From contig NZ_AP019309.1 of assembly GCF_003925875.1 (NCBI RefSeq), forward strand, positions 2,604,001-2,668,000: a stretch of 64,000 bases of DNA. Reading direction: 5' to 3'. This stretch comes from Intestinibaculum porci. GTDB taxonomy: Bacteria; Bacillota_I; Bacilli_A; Erysipelotrichales; Coprobacillaceae. The position numbers and the translations under genes were made by a program. This document shows, piece by piece, positions 8,909 to 17,456 of the stretch (its first letter is position 1; each line of letters starts with the position of its first letter). The notes under the pieces were generated by a model. It did not search any database. It was given only the letters and a program-made list of their open reading frames with translations, and had not been told where the DNA came from.

Positions 8909-9997
8909 TTACCCCCTGTTTAAAAGGTTTTTAATTTCTTTATAAATATCTTCGCAGGCATGTGGTTTGCCTAATGCCTTAGAAGCCTTTTTTAGCGCAT
9001 TACGCTTCTCATCATTAAACATCAGACCATCAATCGTACCCACTAAATGAGAAGGATTGAGATCTTTTTCTAAGACCATAATAGCTGCCCCTTTATCCGC
9101 TAACTCGCGGGCATTGTATTCCTGATGGTTTGCCACTACATAAGGTGATGGAATAATAATTGAGCAACTGCCAAGCGATGTCATTTCCGCTAAAGTGGTC
9201 GCCCCTGCCCGTGAGACAATCACATCACTGCTTGATAAGACACTTGGCATATCATCAATATAAGGCACAATATGAATATGATCTCCTAAATCACCCGTCG
9301 CTTTGATCATTTCATCATAGTAATCTTTCCCGGTTACATAAAGGACATGATAGTCCTTATCCTTCATGCGACGCAGCGTATCAATCATCACCTGATTGAC
9401 TGAACGTGAGCCCAGTGATCCCATGACAATGACTAAGACTTTTTTTCCTTTAGGAATGTTATACATATCATGAACATCTTTTAAGTCATTTTCCCAGACT
9501 TTAGAGGCTCTTGGATTCCCTAATAACTTCGTCTTTTCTTTCGGGAACTGTTCATAGGCCTTTTCATAACAGCAGATAATTTCATCGACCCGTTTGATTA
9601 AAATCTTATTGGTTAAACCGATGATGGAATTCTGTTCATGAATCATCGTCGGAATATGTTTCTGAGAAGCTGCTAAGACGATGGATGCACTAGGATAACC
9701 GCCAAAGCCAATGACAATATCCGGTTTAAATGCTTTTAAGATCTTTTTCGATGTCTTGAGAGAATTGACGAAGATCATCGCATTTTTTGCTTTCTGAAGC
9801 GGATTTCCCACTAAGCCTTTAACGTGTAAACCACGATAGTTATAGCCTAAAGAAGGCACCACTTTAGATTCTAATCGATCAGTTGTCCCGACAAAGAGGA
9901 ACTCAGCATCGGGCTCTTGACTTTTGATGTAATCAACGAGGGCTAAAGCCGGATATAAATGTCCGCCGGTTCCGCCCGCACTTACAATAATTCTCAT
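8909..9997 (-). CDS. murG: Undecaprenyl-PP-MurNAc-pentapeptide GlcNAc transferase
   Basis: 362 aa peripheral GT28 glycosyltransferase that converts lipid I to lipid II on the inner face of the membrane. It has the N-terminal glycine-rich loop SAGGTGGHLYPALAL, GFGGYPSASIVLAA and the acceptor-domain HEQNSIIGLTN. The donor-side motifs VMGSLGSRSVN and VSRAGATTLAEM follow. It comes directly after murD (12 nt). In many dcw clusters ftsW lies between these two genes; here there is none. Confidence 0.96.
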   Translation of the reverse strand: MRIIVSAGGTGGHLYPALALVDYIKSQEPDAEFLFVGTTDRLESKVVPSLGYNYRGLHVKGLVGNPLQKAKNAMIFVNSLKTSKKILKAFKPDIVIGFGGYPSASIVLAASQKHIPTMIHEQNSIIGLTNKILIKRVDEIICCYEKAYEQFPKEKTKLLGNPRASKVWENDLKDVHDMYNIPKGKKVLVIVMGSLGSRSVNQVMIDTLRRMKDKDYHVLYVTGKDYYDEMIKATGDLGDHIHIVPYIDDMPSVLSSSDVIVSRAGATTLAEMTSLGSCSIIIPSPYVVANHQEYNARELADKGAAIMVLEKDLNPSHLVGTIDGLMFNDEKRNALKKASKALGKPHACEDIYKEIKNLLNRG

Positions 9998-10009
9998 AAT
10001 GTCTCCTTT

Positions 10010-11353
10010 TTATTCAAAATGATTGACAATCTCTTTAAACATATTGCCACGTTCGGCCATATTGTGGAACTCATCAAATGAGCTGGTTGATGGTGATAAT
10101 AAGACGACATCCCCATCCTTGGCAATTTCATGGGCTTTTAAGACAGCCTCTTTCATATGTGGCAAAGTATAGGTATGAGGATGATGCATATCACGCGCAA
10201 AACGTGCGCCCGCTTCCCCAAATGTAATTAAGGTTTTAATGTGGTCGTTGTACTTCGCGACATCGCTGACATCAAGATTCTTTTCATGACCACCCATTAA
10301 TAAAATGACTGGTTTTTCAAAAGCCTTAATCGCAATCACAGCCGCATCCGTATTGGTCCCTTTCGAGTCGTTATAATATTTCACACCATGTAATTCACGA
10401 ACGAACTCTAAGCGGTGTTCAACCCCTTTGAACGCACTAATGCCTTTGGCAATATCACTTAATGCGACGCCGCTATGCACGCAGGCTAAGATCGCTACCA
10501 TAATATTGGCCACATTATGCATCCCGACAATCTTGATATCTTTGCGATCAATCACTTTCTCACCTTTATAATAGATCGTCTGATCCTTTAACATGCAGTC
10601 TGCTTCTTTACTTACGGAGAATGTTTCGATCTTGGCCTTTGGTGGGAAACGTTTCAAATAAGATGTTAAGGTATCATCATCTAAGTTACGAATAAACACA
10701 TCGTGTTCATCACTGTTTTCATAAATACGCATCTTTGACGCATAATATTCATCTAAGGAATCCATGTAATCCAAGTGATCGGGGGTTAAGTTCGTAACAG
10801 TGGAAACCTGGGCATGGAAATCTTTAATATCTAATAACTGGAAGTTACTCATTTCTAAGACAATGGTATGCCCTTCATTTTCATAAAGCGCATGATCCAT
10901 CACCACATCACAGTAAGGAATCCCATAGTTCCCGCAGATATGCACATGCTCTTTCACGCCTTTTAAAATAGCATAGATCAAAGAGACCGTCGTTGTTTTA
11001 CCATTGGTTCCGGTAACCGCGATATAATGCTGCGGCTTAGCCACCTGATAAGCCAATTCAATTTCCGTAATCACCGGAATACCACGCTCTTTTAAACGTA
11101 AGACAAAAGGGGCATGATAATTGATCCCTGGCACTTTGACACAAAAGTCAAAATCTTCTTCAAATAAAGCTGGATCCTGTCCGCCAAAACGGCAGTCATA
11201 GCCTTTTTTGACATATTCTTCATATTCCGGAATTTCTTCTGCTTGATGTCCATCGTTAATGACAATCGAAGCACCAAAGTGATCCAGTAAGCGAATCGCT
11301 GCTTTCCCGGATTTGCCTAATCCTAATACTAATACTCTTTTACCTTCAAACAT
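10010..11353 (-). CDS. murD: UDP-MurNAc-L-alanine:D-glutamate ligase
   Basis: 447 aa cytoplasmic ATP-dependent ligase. It has the N-terminal Rossmann start VLVLGLGKSGKAAIRLL, the ATP P-loop VTGTNGKTTTVSLI near residue 115, and NLTPDHLDYMDS. The C-terminal domain carries YNDSKGTNTDAAVIAI and LLMGGHEKNLD, and ends with LLSPSTSSFDEF, all MurD-specific. It is 3 nt downstream of mraY. Full length with no anomaly. Confidence 0.96.
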   Translation of the reverse strand: MFEGKRVLVLGLGKSGKAAIRLLDHFGASIVINDGHQAEEIPEYEEYVKKGYDCRFGGQDPALFEEDFDFCVKVPGINYHAPFVLRLKERGIPVITEIELAYQVAKPQHYIAVTGTNGKTTTVSLIYAILKGVKEHVHICGNYGIPYCDVVMDHALYENEGHTIVLEMSNFQLLDIKDFHAQVSTVTNLTPDHLDYMDSLDEYYASKMRIYENSDEHDVFIRNLDDDTLTSYLKRFPPKAKIETFSVSKEADCMLKDQTIYYKGEKVIDRKDIKIVGMHNVANIMVAILACVHSGVALSDIAKGISAFKGVEHRLEFVRELHGVKYYNDSKGTNTDAAVIAIKAFEKPVILLMGGHEKNLDVSDVAKYNDHIKTLITFGEAGARFARDMHHPHTYTLPHMKEAVLKAHEIAKDGDVVLLSPSTSSFDEFHNMAERGNMFKEIVNHFE

Positions 11354-11356
11354 GAT

Positions 11357-12331
11357 TTATCTCACTCCTAGTAATAAACCTAAAATCGCCGCAATGAAAC
11401 CGACTAACCAGAAGACAAATACAACTTTGGTTTCAGACCAGCCGCACATTTCAAAATGGTGATGAATCGGTGCCATCTTAAAGACACGTTTGCCAGTTGT
11501 CTTAAATGAGATGACCTGGATAATAACTGATAATGTTTCACATAATGGAACAATGCCAATTAAGATCAGTAATAATTCCTGTTTCGTCATCACCGCTAAG
11601 GCTGCTAAAACAGCACCTAAGGCTAAAGATCCATTATCACCCATAAAGATCTTTGCTGGATGGGCATTGAAATAAAGGAACCCTAATAGCCCGCCTTCTA
11701 ATGCGGCACTAAATAAAGCGACCGGCACATTCTTCTGAATCAAGGCAAAGACGAGAAATGGCGCTATTGCAATCATCGATAAACCAGTTGCTAAACCATC
11801 TAAGCCATCGGCTAAGTTTACAGCATTCGATTCAGCGGTAAACATAATGAAGACAAAGATCGGATAGAACCATGCTAAATCCACATCATTGTGGGTGCCC
11901 GGAATAATAATCTCCGTCGAATAATTTGGTAAGAACTGTTTTGCTAATAAGATAAAGCCAATCGCAAATAATGACTGTAACCCATATTTAGCTTTTGGGG
12001 ATAACCCTTTATTAGAATGCTTGGCGACAATTAAGAAGTCATCAATAAAACCAATGAAACCAAAACCTAAAAACGTATACGTTAATAAGTTCATATAAGG
12101 GTTCTTTAATAAATGTAAGTTGACTAAGTAAACAGCCACCACGGCAGCGATAATAAAGACAATGCCGCCCATCGTTGGCGTTCCCTGTTTCTTCTTATGA
12201 GAAGCTAATCCTTCTTCTCTTTCCACCTGGCCAAACTTCAGTTTGTGTAAAAATGGAATCATTCGCGGCATAACCACAAAGACAATCGCTAACGCGAGGG
12301 CAAATGATGCCAATAATCGTATATAATTCAT
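11357..12331 (-). CDS. mraY: Phospho-MurNAc-pentapeptide transferase
   Basis: 324 aa integral membrane enzyme that attaches the Mur pentapeptide to undecaprenyl phosphate (lipid I). About ten hydrophobic helices are visible. Family motifs include GTPTMGGIVFI, the Asp pair in FIGFIDDFLIV, NAVNLADGLDGLATGLS, HPAKIFMGDNGSLALGA and the histidine motif MAPIHHHFE, all intact. It lies between the transpeptidase gene and murD. Confidence 0.97.
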   Translation of the reverse strand: MNYIRLLASFALALAIVFVVMPRMIPFLHKLKFGQVEREEGLASHKKKQGTPTMGGIVFIIAAVVAVYLVNLHLLKNPYMNLLTYTFLGFGFIGFIDDFLIVAKHSNKGLSPKAKYGLQSLFAIGFILLAKQFLPNYSTEIIIPGTHNDVDLAWFYPIFVFIMFTAESNAVNLADGLDGLATGLSMIAIAPFLVFALIQKNVPVALFSAALEGGLLGFLYFNAHPAKIFMGDNGSLALGAVLAALAVMTKQELLLILIGIVPLCETLSVIIQVISFKTTGKRVFKMAPIHHHFEMCGWSETKVVFVFWLVGFIAAILGLLLGVR

Positions 12332-12397
12332 CTTTCCTTCTCCTTTTAAACGCCTACACTATAGCACAATTTCTAAACCCTAACAATAAGGCTTATG

Positions 12398-14521
12398 CTA
12401 AGAAGCATAAACCTTGATCGTCTGTTTACTTTTCAGGGTTGTGCCCTTTTCTACATTTTGTTTATAGATCGTTCCCGCTCCGGAAACAGTAATATTCACC
12501 CCGGCCAAGCTGCCGAAGGCTTCCGCCTCTTTACGAGACCAGCCCACCATCGATGGCATCGTGATCTTCGCTCCATTCGTGGCGAACATGACTCGCGTCG
12601 AGTTGGTAATCGTCGTTTTCGCATCCGGATACTGTCCGATGACACTTGTGCCATCACCGATGACAATCGGTGATAAGCCTGCTTTCGATAACTGAGATTT
12701 CGCATAAGTGACCGACTGATTCATAAAGTTTGGTAAGTTATAAGAAATCGTCTTCACTTTCTTGCTTGATTCATTCAATTTATTTAAGGCTGATTTCGTA
12801 ATGCCTTTGATGACCGTAGCCGCATCCTTGGTATTGTTGGTCGCATTGACCCAGGTAATCATAAAGACGACTTTAGGATTGTTATAAGGCGCCATCCCGC
12901 AGAATGAATGGGAGTTGATCGACTTTGAATACGCCCCATTAATAACGACCTGACCAGTCCCGGATTTCCCAATGATATCATTAGGCGAATCCTGATAGTA
13001 AGAATGCACCGTCCCAGCTTTATTATGAGTAACCCCATAAAGCAGATACTTCACGGTCTTCACGGCAGAAGAAGGGAAGATCTTTTCGCTAAAGACAGTT
13101 TTACCCGTATAAATTTTCTTTTTCGTCCGCAAATTCACCACGCTGTCGACGAAGTATGGGGATACCATCTTGCCGTCATTGGCAAAGGCTGAATACGCTC
13201 TTAATAACTGGAATGGCGTTACCGAAGAACCTTGACCAAACCCAGTCGTGTACCACTCGGCGTTTTTCGTCTTGCCATCAAACGCTGCCACCCCGCTGCC
13301 GCAGGCTAAGCCATCAACTGTCGAAGACTTAAAGAAACCAAGGGAGTTATAATCTGACACCAATGATTTCATATTGGTATGCGATTTTAAGATATTACAA
13401 ATCGCGGTATTGGATGAACGATAGAGCCCTTCTGCGAAGGTAATCGTCCCCCAGCCGACTTTGTTTGTGTCACGAATAGGTTTTGTGCCTCCTTTATAAT
13501 AGAAACTGCCGGACTGATAGTAATCATTAATATCTAAAACTTTATCCGTCAAGGCATTGCCATAAACAAATGGTTTGAAAACTGACCCACATTCATAGGC
13601 TCCATTAAGGAAGAGATCATTGTAACTCTTCATATTACGCTTATTCGGATCAAAGGATGGATAATTCGATACAGCTAACATCCGTCCGGTCTTCGCTTCC
13701 ATGATGGCGGCTGTCGCATGACGGGGCCGCGCAATACCGACAAAATCACGCATTAACGAATCTAACTGCGTCTGCAAATCACTATCAATCGTCAGATGCA
13801 CATCATTCCCGCTCACCGAGCTGGTTTTACTTAACACCCCATTAGGCAAGGTATTGCCCTTAGAGTCACGTAAATACACAACTTTGCCATTCGTCCCGGT
13901 CAGATAGTCATTATAGCTTTTCTCTAAGCCCATCTTGCCAACAACCTGCTGGCTGTCATCCGCCGTATTAGAGGCATAGCCAACTTCATAAGAAGCGAAA
14001 TCCCCAAAAGTATAGTTACGGGAAGATACTTCGGTAAATTCTAGTCCTGGTAAATTGAGAGCCTCAATCTTCGCTTTGACAATCGAAGAGAGGTTATTGC
14101 CGACATTTCCAAAGCTGACCTGATAACTTTTCGTATCTAGTTTTTTAAGCAGATAATCTTTATTAGCGCCTAAGATTTTCGCTAACTGCGCCGCTGTCTT
14201 CTCTTTATTCACCACGTAAGCAGGTTTATGATCAGCCGTTGTTCTCGTTTTCGAGAGAATCGCATAAAGGTTATAACGTTTCACATCTTTAGCGATGACT
14301 TCCCCATCGCTAGAATAAATTGTTCCTCGCGTCGCATAATCAATCTTCGTGACCCTGCCGCCGCCGCGCTCCTTGTTGTAATCACGAATATTTTCCTGAG
14401 AAATCAAACCTTTCCCAGAGACACAAAGGTAAACAATATTAACAATTAAGAGGAAAATAAAGAAAGCAAAGAACATGCCTACTTTCTTTATCGTTGCGTT
14501 TTCATCAGTTCTTTTGTTCAT
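12398..14521 (-). CDS. Division transpeptidase (class B PBP, FtsI/PBP2x type) with PASTA repeats
   Basis: 707 aa. One N-terminal membrane helix (VGMFFAFFIFLLIVNIVYL) is followed by a dimerisation region (ATRGTIYSSDGEVIA) and the transpeptidase domain. Catalytic motifs: SxxK in GSVFKPF, SxN in SSNTAIC, KSGTGQ near residue 545. Two C-terminal PASTA-like repeats start near NLPNFMNQSVTYAKSQL and TMPSMVGWSRKEAEAF. This matches the septal PBP2B/PBP2x group, which crosslinks new septal peptidoglycan. It overlaps ftsL by 17 nt, the usual coupling of this pair. Confidence 0.94.
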   Translation of the reverse strand: MNKRTDENATIKKVGMFFAFFIFLLIVNIVYLCVSGKGLISQENIRDYNKERGGGRVTKIDYATRGTIYSSDGEVIAKDVKRYNLYAILSKTRTTADHKPAYVVNKEKTAAQLAKILGANKDYLLKKLDTKSYQVSFGNVGNNLSSIVKAKIEALNLPGLEFTEVSSRNYTFGDFASYEVGYASNTADDSQQVVGKMGLEKSYNDYLTGTNGKVVYLRDSKGNTLPNGVLSKTSSVSGNDVHLTIDSDLQTQLDSLMRDFVGIARPRHATAAIMEAKTGRMLAVSNYPSFDPNKRNMKSYNDLFLNGAYECGSVFKPFVYGNALTDKVLDINDYYQSGSFYYKGGTKPIRDTNKVGWGTITFAEGLYRSSNTAICNILKSHTNMKSLVSDYNSLGFFKSSTVDGLACGSGVAAFDGKTKNAEWYTTGFGQGSSVTPFQLLRAYSAFANDGKMVSPYFVDSVVNLRTKKKIYTGKTVFSEKIFPSSAVKTVKYLLYGVTHNKAGTVHSYYQDSPNDIIGKSGTGQVVINGAYSKSINSHSFCGMAPYNNPKVVFMITWVNATNNTKDAATVIKGITKSALNKLNESSKKVKTISYNLPNFMNQSVTYAKSQLSKAGLSPIVIGDGTSVIGQYPDAKTTITNSTRVMFATNGAKITMPSMVGWSRKEAEAFGSLAGVNITVSGAGTIYKQNVEKGTTLKSKQTIKVYAS

Positions 14522-14810
14522 CAGAAACAGCAGCAGCGGCAGTGGATCCTTGCTTATAATGATAACCTTTCGACGTTGCGACCTTTTTCAGTCGAGAAAA
14601 AGAAGCCAGCTCCGATTTTTGAATTTCTAAGCCATCGATGTCACTCTGAATCGTGGTAATTTCATTTTGCACCTTTCTCGTTTTGGCATTAATGTTCAAT
14701 TCACAGGAATTGGTAAATGTCAGCGAAACCAGAAATACGCAACATGAAACCATGAAGAAAATAATCGCGTAGCGGAAAAATCTTGGTTGTTTTTTTAACT
14801 TCTTAATCAT
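14505..14810 (-). CDS. ftsL: FtsL-like divisome protein
   Basis: 101 aa with a short basic N-terminus, a single membrane helix (YAIIFFMVSCCVFLVSLTF) and a short extracytoplasmic coiled coil (VQNEITTIQSDIDGLEIQKSEL split around residues 47-68). The sequence is poorly conserved, as usual for FtsL. The assignment rests on topology plus position between rsmH (4-nt overlap) and the division PBP (17-nt overlap). Confidence 0.85.
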   Translation of the reverse strand: MIKKLKKQPRFFRYAIIFFMVSCCVFLVSLTFTNSCELNINAKTRKVQNEITTIQSDIDGLEIQKSELASFSRLKKVATSKGYHYKQGSTAAAAVSDEQKN

Positions 14811-15742
14811 TGTTTGACCCTCTCTATTACTCTTAGTTTTGCGGAATGAGAACGATGGTTCTCGGCTAATTCATCTTGGCTCGCCAGAATGGGTTTACGT
14901 GTGATCTTTTTAAAGGCTGGTTCAAGGCCTTCCGGAATCACCGCAATATTTTTGGGAAGATCTGGCATCTTCGTTACTTCATTAAATTTATATTTACAAA
15001 TCTTATCTTCTAACGACTGGAAGGTAATCACCGCCACGCGGCCATGGACATTCGTCATGTCAATAGCATCATTAAGCGCCTGTTCAAAGACATTGAGCTC
15101 GTCATTGACTTCCACGCGAATCGCCTGAAAAGTGCGCTTAGCGGGATGACCGCCGCTGCGGCGATATTTCGCAGGAATGGCTCTTTTGATCACATCGACA
15201 AGTTCAAAAGTCGTTTCAATAGGCTTAACAGCACGCTGCTTTTCAATGCCGCGGGCAATCTGCTTGGCAAATTTTTCATCCGCGTATTTATATAAGATCC
15301 GTATCAGATCGTTATAAGAATAAGTATTCACGACTTCATAAGCGCTTAACGCCTGCGCCTGGTTCATGCGCATGTCTAAGCGGGCATCGTGATTGTAGCT
15401 AAAGCCTCTTTCCGCGTCATCAAACTGTGGCGAAGAGACCCCTAAATCAAAAAGGATCCCATCAATATGATCAACGCCGCGGGCATTAAGCTCAGCTTTT
15501 AAGTTTTTAAAGTTGGCATGAATGATCGTAAAATGATCATTGATCTTTTCTAAGCGCTCATGTGCCGCCGCAATCGCATGATCATCCTGATCAAAGCAGT
15601 ATAAATGTCCCGTTGTCAGCTGCGCGAGAATCTGCGCGCTATGGCCGCCACCACCGAGCGTGGCATCGCAGTAAATACCGTCTTCTTTCACATTTAAGGC
15701 CGCTACGGCTTCATGTAACATCACACTCTTATGTTCAAACAT
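14807..15742 (-). CDS. rsmH: 16S rRNA (cytosine-1402-N4)-methyltransferase
   Basis: 311 aa SAM-dependent methyltransferase (MraW). It modifies C1402 in the 16S rRNA decoding centre. The N-terminal HKSVMLHEAVAALNV, the SAM motif DATLGGGGHSAQIL, GILFDLGVSSPQFDD, FSYNHDARLDMRM and GGHPAKRTFQAIRVEVN are all family signatures. Located immediately after mraZ (2-nt gap), as in most bacteria. Confidence 0.97.
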   Translation of the reverse strand: MFEHKSVMLHEAVAALNVKEDGIYCDATLGGGGHSAQILAQLTTGHLYCFDQDDHAIAAAHERLEKINDHFTIIHANFKNLKAELNARGVDHIDGILFDLGVSSPQFDDAERGFSYNHDARLDMRMNQAQALSAYEVVNTYSYNDLIRILYKYADEKFAKQIARGIEKQRAVKPIETTFELVDVIKRAIPAKYRRSGGHPAKRTFQAIRVEVNDELNVFEQALNDAIDMTNVHGRVAVITFQSLEDKICKYKFNEVTKMPDLPKNIAVIPEGLEPAFKKITRKPILASQDELAENHRSHSAKLRVIERVKQ

Positions 15743-15744
15743 TT

Positions 15745-16179
15745 TTACTCCTCTTCATCTTCCTCTAACATTTCAGAAAGTTCATCAAATTCATCATCAC
15801 TAATATCACAATAAGCATCCCATGAGTCTGCATTCCATATTTCCATATGGTCACCAGCCCCGATCACGACGCACTCTTTTTCTAAATGAGCCAGGGCGCG
15901 TAAGTCGGATGGGATATTAATACGCCCCATCTTATCGAAAGGACATTCGCGCGTCTTGGCATTGATGATACGCAGATACTGACGCGCTTTGCGTTTTTTA
16001 TTGGAAAGCTTCGAAAGTTCACTGTAGAAAGCCTGCCAGCCTTCTTCGTTGTAGACATCCAGACATCCTTCGTGACCACGGGTGACATAGACCAGACTGC
16101 CGCATTCATTACGCATTTTTGCCGGAATGCTCATACGCCCTTTCGCGTCCATATTATGTCGAAATTCACCGAAGAACAC
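15745..16179 (-). CDS. mraZ: Transcriptional regulator MraZ
   Basis: 144 aa from a GTG at 16179, giving the normal MraZ length and the canonical beginning FFGEFRHNMDAKGRMSIPAKM. The open frame continues upstream but that would add residues foreign to the family. Two SpoVT-AbrB-like repeats are visible (first DAKGRMSIP, second DKMGRINIP). The C-terminus is very acidic. MraZ represses its own dcw operon by binding TGG repeats, and such repeats lie immediately upstream (16187-16221). Confidence 0.93.
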   Translation of the reverse strand: MFFGEFRHNMDAKGRMSIPAKMRNECGSLVYVTRGHEGCLDVYNEEGWQAFYSELSKLSNKKRKARQYLRIINAKTRECPFDKMGRINIPSDLRALAHLEKECVVIGAGDHMEIWNADSWDAYCDISDDEFDELSEMLEEDEEE

Positions 16180-16186
16180 TGTCGTC

Positions 16187-16221
16187 CACCACCTTCCTCC
16201 ACTTTTTCCCACTTTATGCCA
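16187..16221 (-). promoter_or_regulatory. MraZ operator: four TGG repeats at 10-bp spacing
   Basis: On the minus strand TGGCA, TGGGA, TGGAG and TGGTG begin at 16221, 16211, 16201 and 16191, exactly 10 bp apart. MraZ is known to bind direct TGGGN-type repeats with 5-nt spacers upstream of mraZ. The array covers the expected transcription start just downstream of the -10 box, consistent with autorepression. Confidence 0.82.
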
Positions 16222-16223
16222 CT

Positions 16224-16252
16224 ATTATACCAATCTATGAGTCGTTTGTATA
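16224..16252 (-). promoter_or_regulatory. dcw operon promoter
   Basis: Minus-strand TATAAT at 16224-16229 with TATACA 17 bp upstream (16247-16252), a good sigma-A-type promoter. Transcription would start near 16217, inside the MraZ repeat array. Confidence 0.75.
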
Positions 16253-16365
16253 TGTTTTTCACCGTGAAAAATGAAAAAGAATGATTTCTTTCAAAACCAT
16301 CTCCAATACGAATATCTATGACTCTTACAAGCTTTTTTAAAAACAAGTGCGATGCCGGGACGCAA

Positions 16366-16394
16366 AAAAGCTCTTACCACAAAGAAGTAAGAGC
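16366..16394 (-). terminator. Terminator of the transglutaminase-like gene
   Basis: AGCTCTTAC/GTAAGAGCT stem followed by a run of T on the minus strand, just after the stop codon. Confidence 0.85.
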
Positions 16395-17371
16395 TATTCT
16401 CTATATGCCGTTTGTGAAAGCGGATAACTTTTTTGAAAAGCCGCAGACTTAAAAGTCTCGTCACTTTGATGTGTTTTCGCAAAAGTCGCAGCACCTGCCA
16501 AGTAATACTGATTCATTCTAAACGAATCATTCCAGGTGACATCATTGTCATAATACAAATGGCCAATTTTGATAATATTCCATGAATGCGCCACGGCTTT
16601 GCCATTACTGATGCCGGTGCCGGTAATCATCCGGTTATCGATCCCCGCTTCCTTTAACATGCGGTACATCAGTAACGTATAGCCCTGGCAGACCGCTTTT
16701 TGTTTAATCAGTGCACCATAAGCCGTATAACAGAGATCATCGCCGGTCTGTTCATAAGTGACCCGGGCGGTAATATAATTATTAATAAAACGAATTTTAT
16801 CGACTGTACTTTTATTTTGAAGTGGCATGATGATCTCCTTGATCATCCGGCCCACCGCTTCTTCCTGCGCATCAGTCGTGCGGAAGCTCACCTGGTAACT
16901 CAGGGTATAGTAATACCCTTCATCATAGGTTAATGAAGACGTCGTCATTTTGATCTGATCAATATGATACTGAATATAATCTCCTTCATCCCCTATTGAT
17001 GTCGGCAGAATCGCTTCATGATAAAGACCTTTCGCTAATTCATTACTTTCCTTTGAAGGGGCATGATAATAGAGCTTAATCGTTTTCTCACGTTTCACTA
17101 AAGCCTCCCGCAGGGAAGAAACAACACTTTGTTTGTTTTCATAAAGAGGTGTCATCGCCGCAATCTTCTTTTTCGCCTGGCTATGATCCACTTGATTTTG
17201 CGTAATATTAAGGGACTCTTTAAAATTTTGGGTATCTCGTTTCCATTCTCGCTGCACGCTTTCCAAGGTCGGTAATTCGCCATAGAGACTATAACAGGTA
17301 AACGTGTAAACCGCCGCGAAAAGCACACTCATCGCTAATAATAAAAACAGAAACTTTTTGACTCGGCGCAT
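16394..17371 (-). CDS. Membrane-anchored transglutaminase-like protein
   Basis: 325 aa. An N-terminal membrane anchor or signal (FLFLLLAMSVLFAAVYTFTCY) is followed by about 170 residues of unassigned extracytoplasmic region. A transglutaminase-like core then carries Cys in KAVCQGYTLLMYRML, His in AHSWNIIKI and Asp in YYDNDVTWND, a plausible Cys-His-Asp triad. Such proteins act as proteases or crosslinkers in Gram-positive envelopes; the substrate is unknown. It lies upstream of the dcw promoter with its own terminator and is not part of that operon. Confidence 0.8.
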   Translation of the reverse strand: MRRVKKFLFLLLAMSVLFAAVYTFTCYSLYGELPTLESVQREWKRDTQNFKESLNITQNQVDHSQAKKKIAAMTPLYENKQSVVSSLREALVKREKTIKLYYHAPSKESNELAKGLYHEAILPTSIGDEGDYIQYHIDQIKMTTSSLTYDEGYYYTLSYQVSFRTTDAQEEAVGRMIKEIIMPLQNKSTVDKIRFINNYITARVTYEQTGDDLCYTAYGALIKQKAVCQGYTLLMYRMLKEAGIDNRMITGTGISNGKAVAHSWNIIKIGHLYYDNDVTWNDSFRMNQYYLAGAATFAKTHQSDETFKSAAFQKSYPLSQTAYRE

Positions 17372-17456
17372 GCTCTCCTCCTCCTTTTCTCCATTTTAAC
17401 ATACCATTTCTTTTTATACCAATTTTCCTTATAATAAGCCTCAAGGAGGATCCTTT

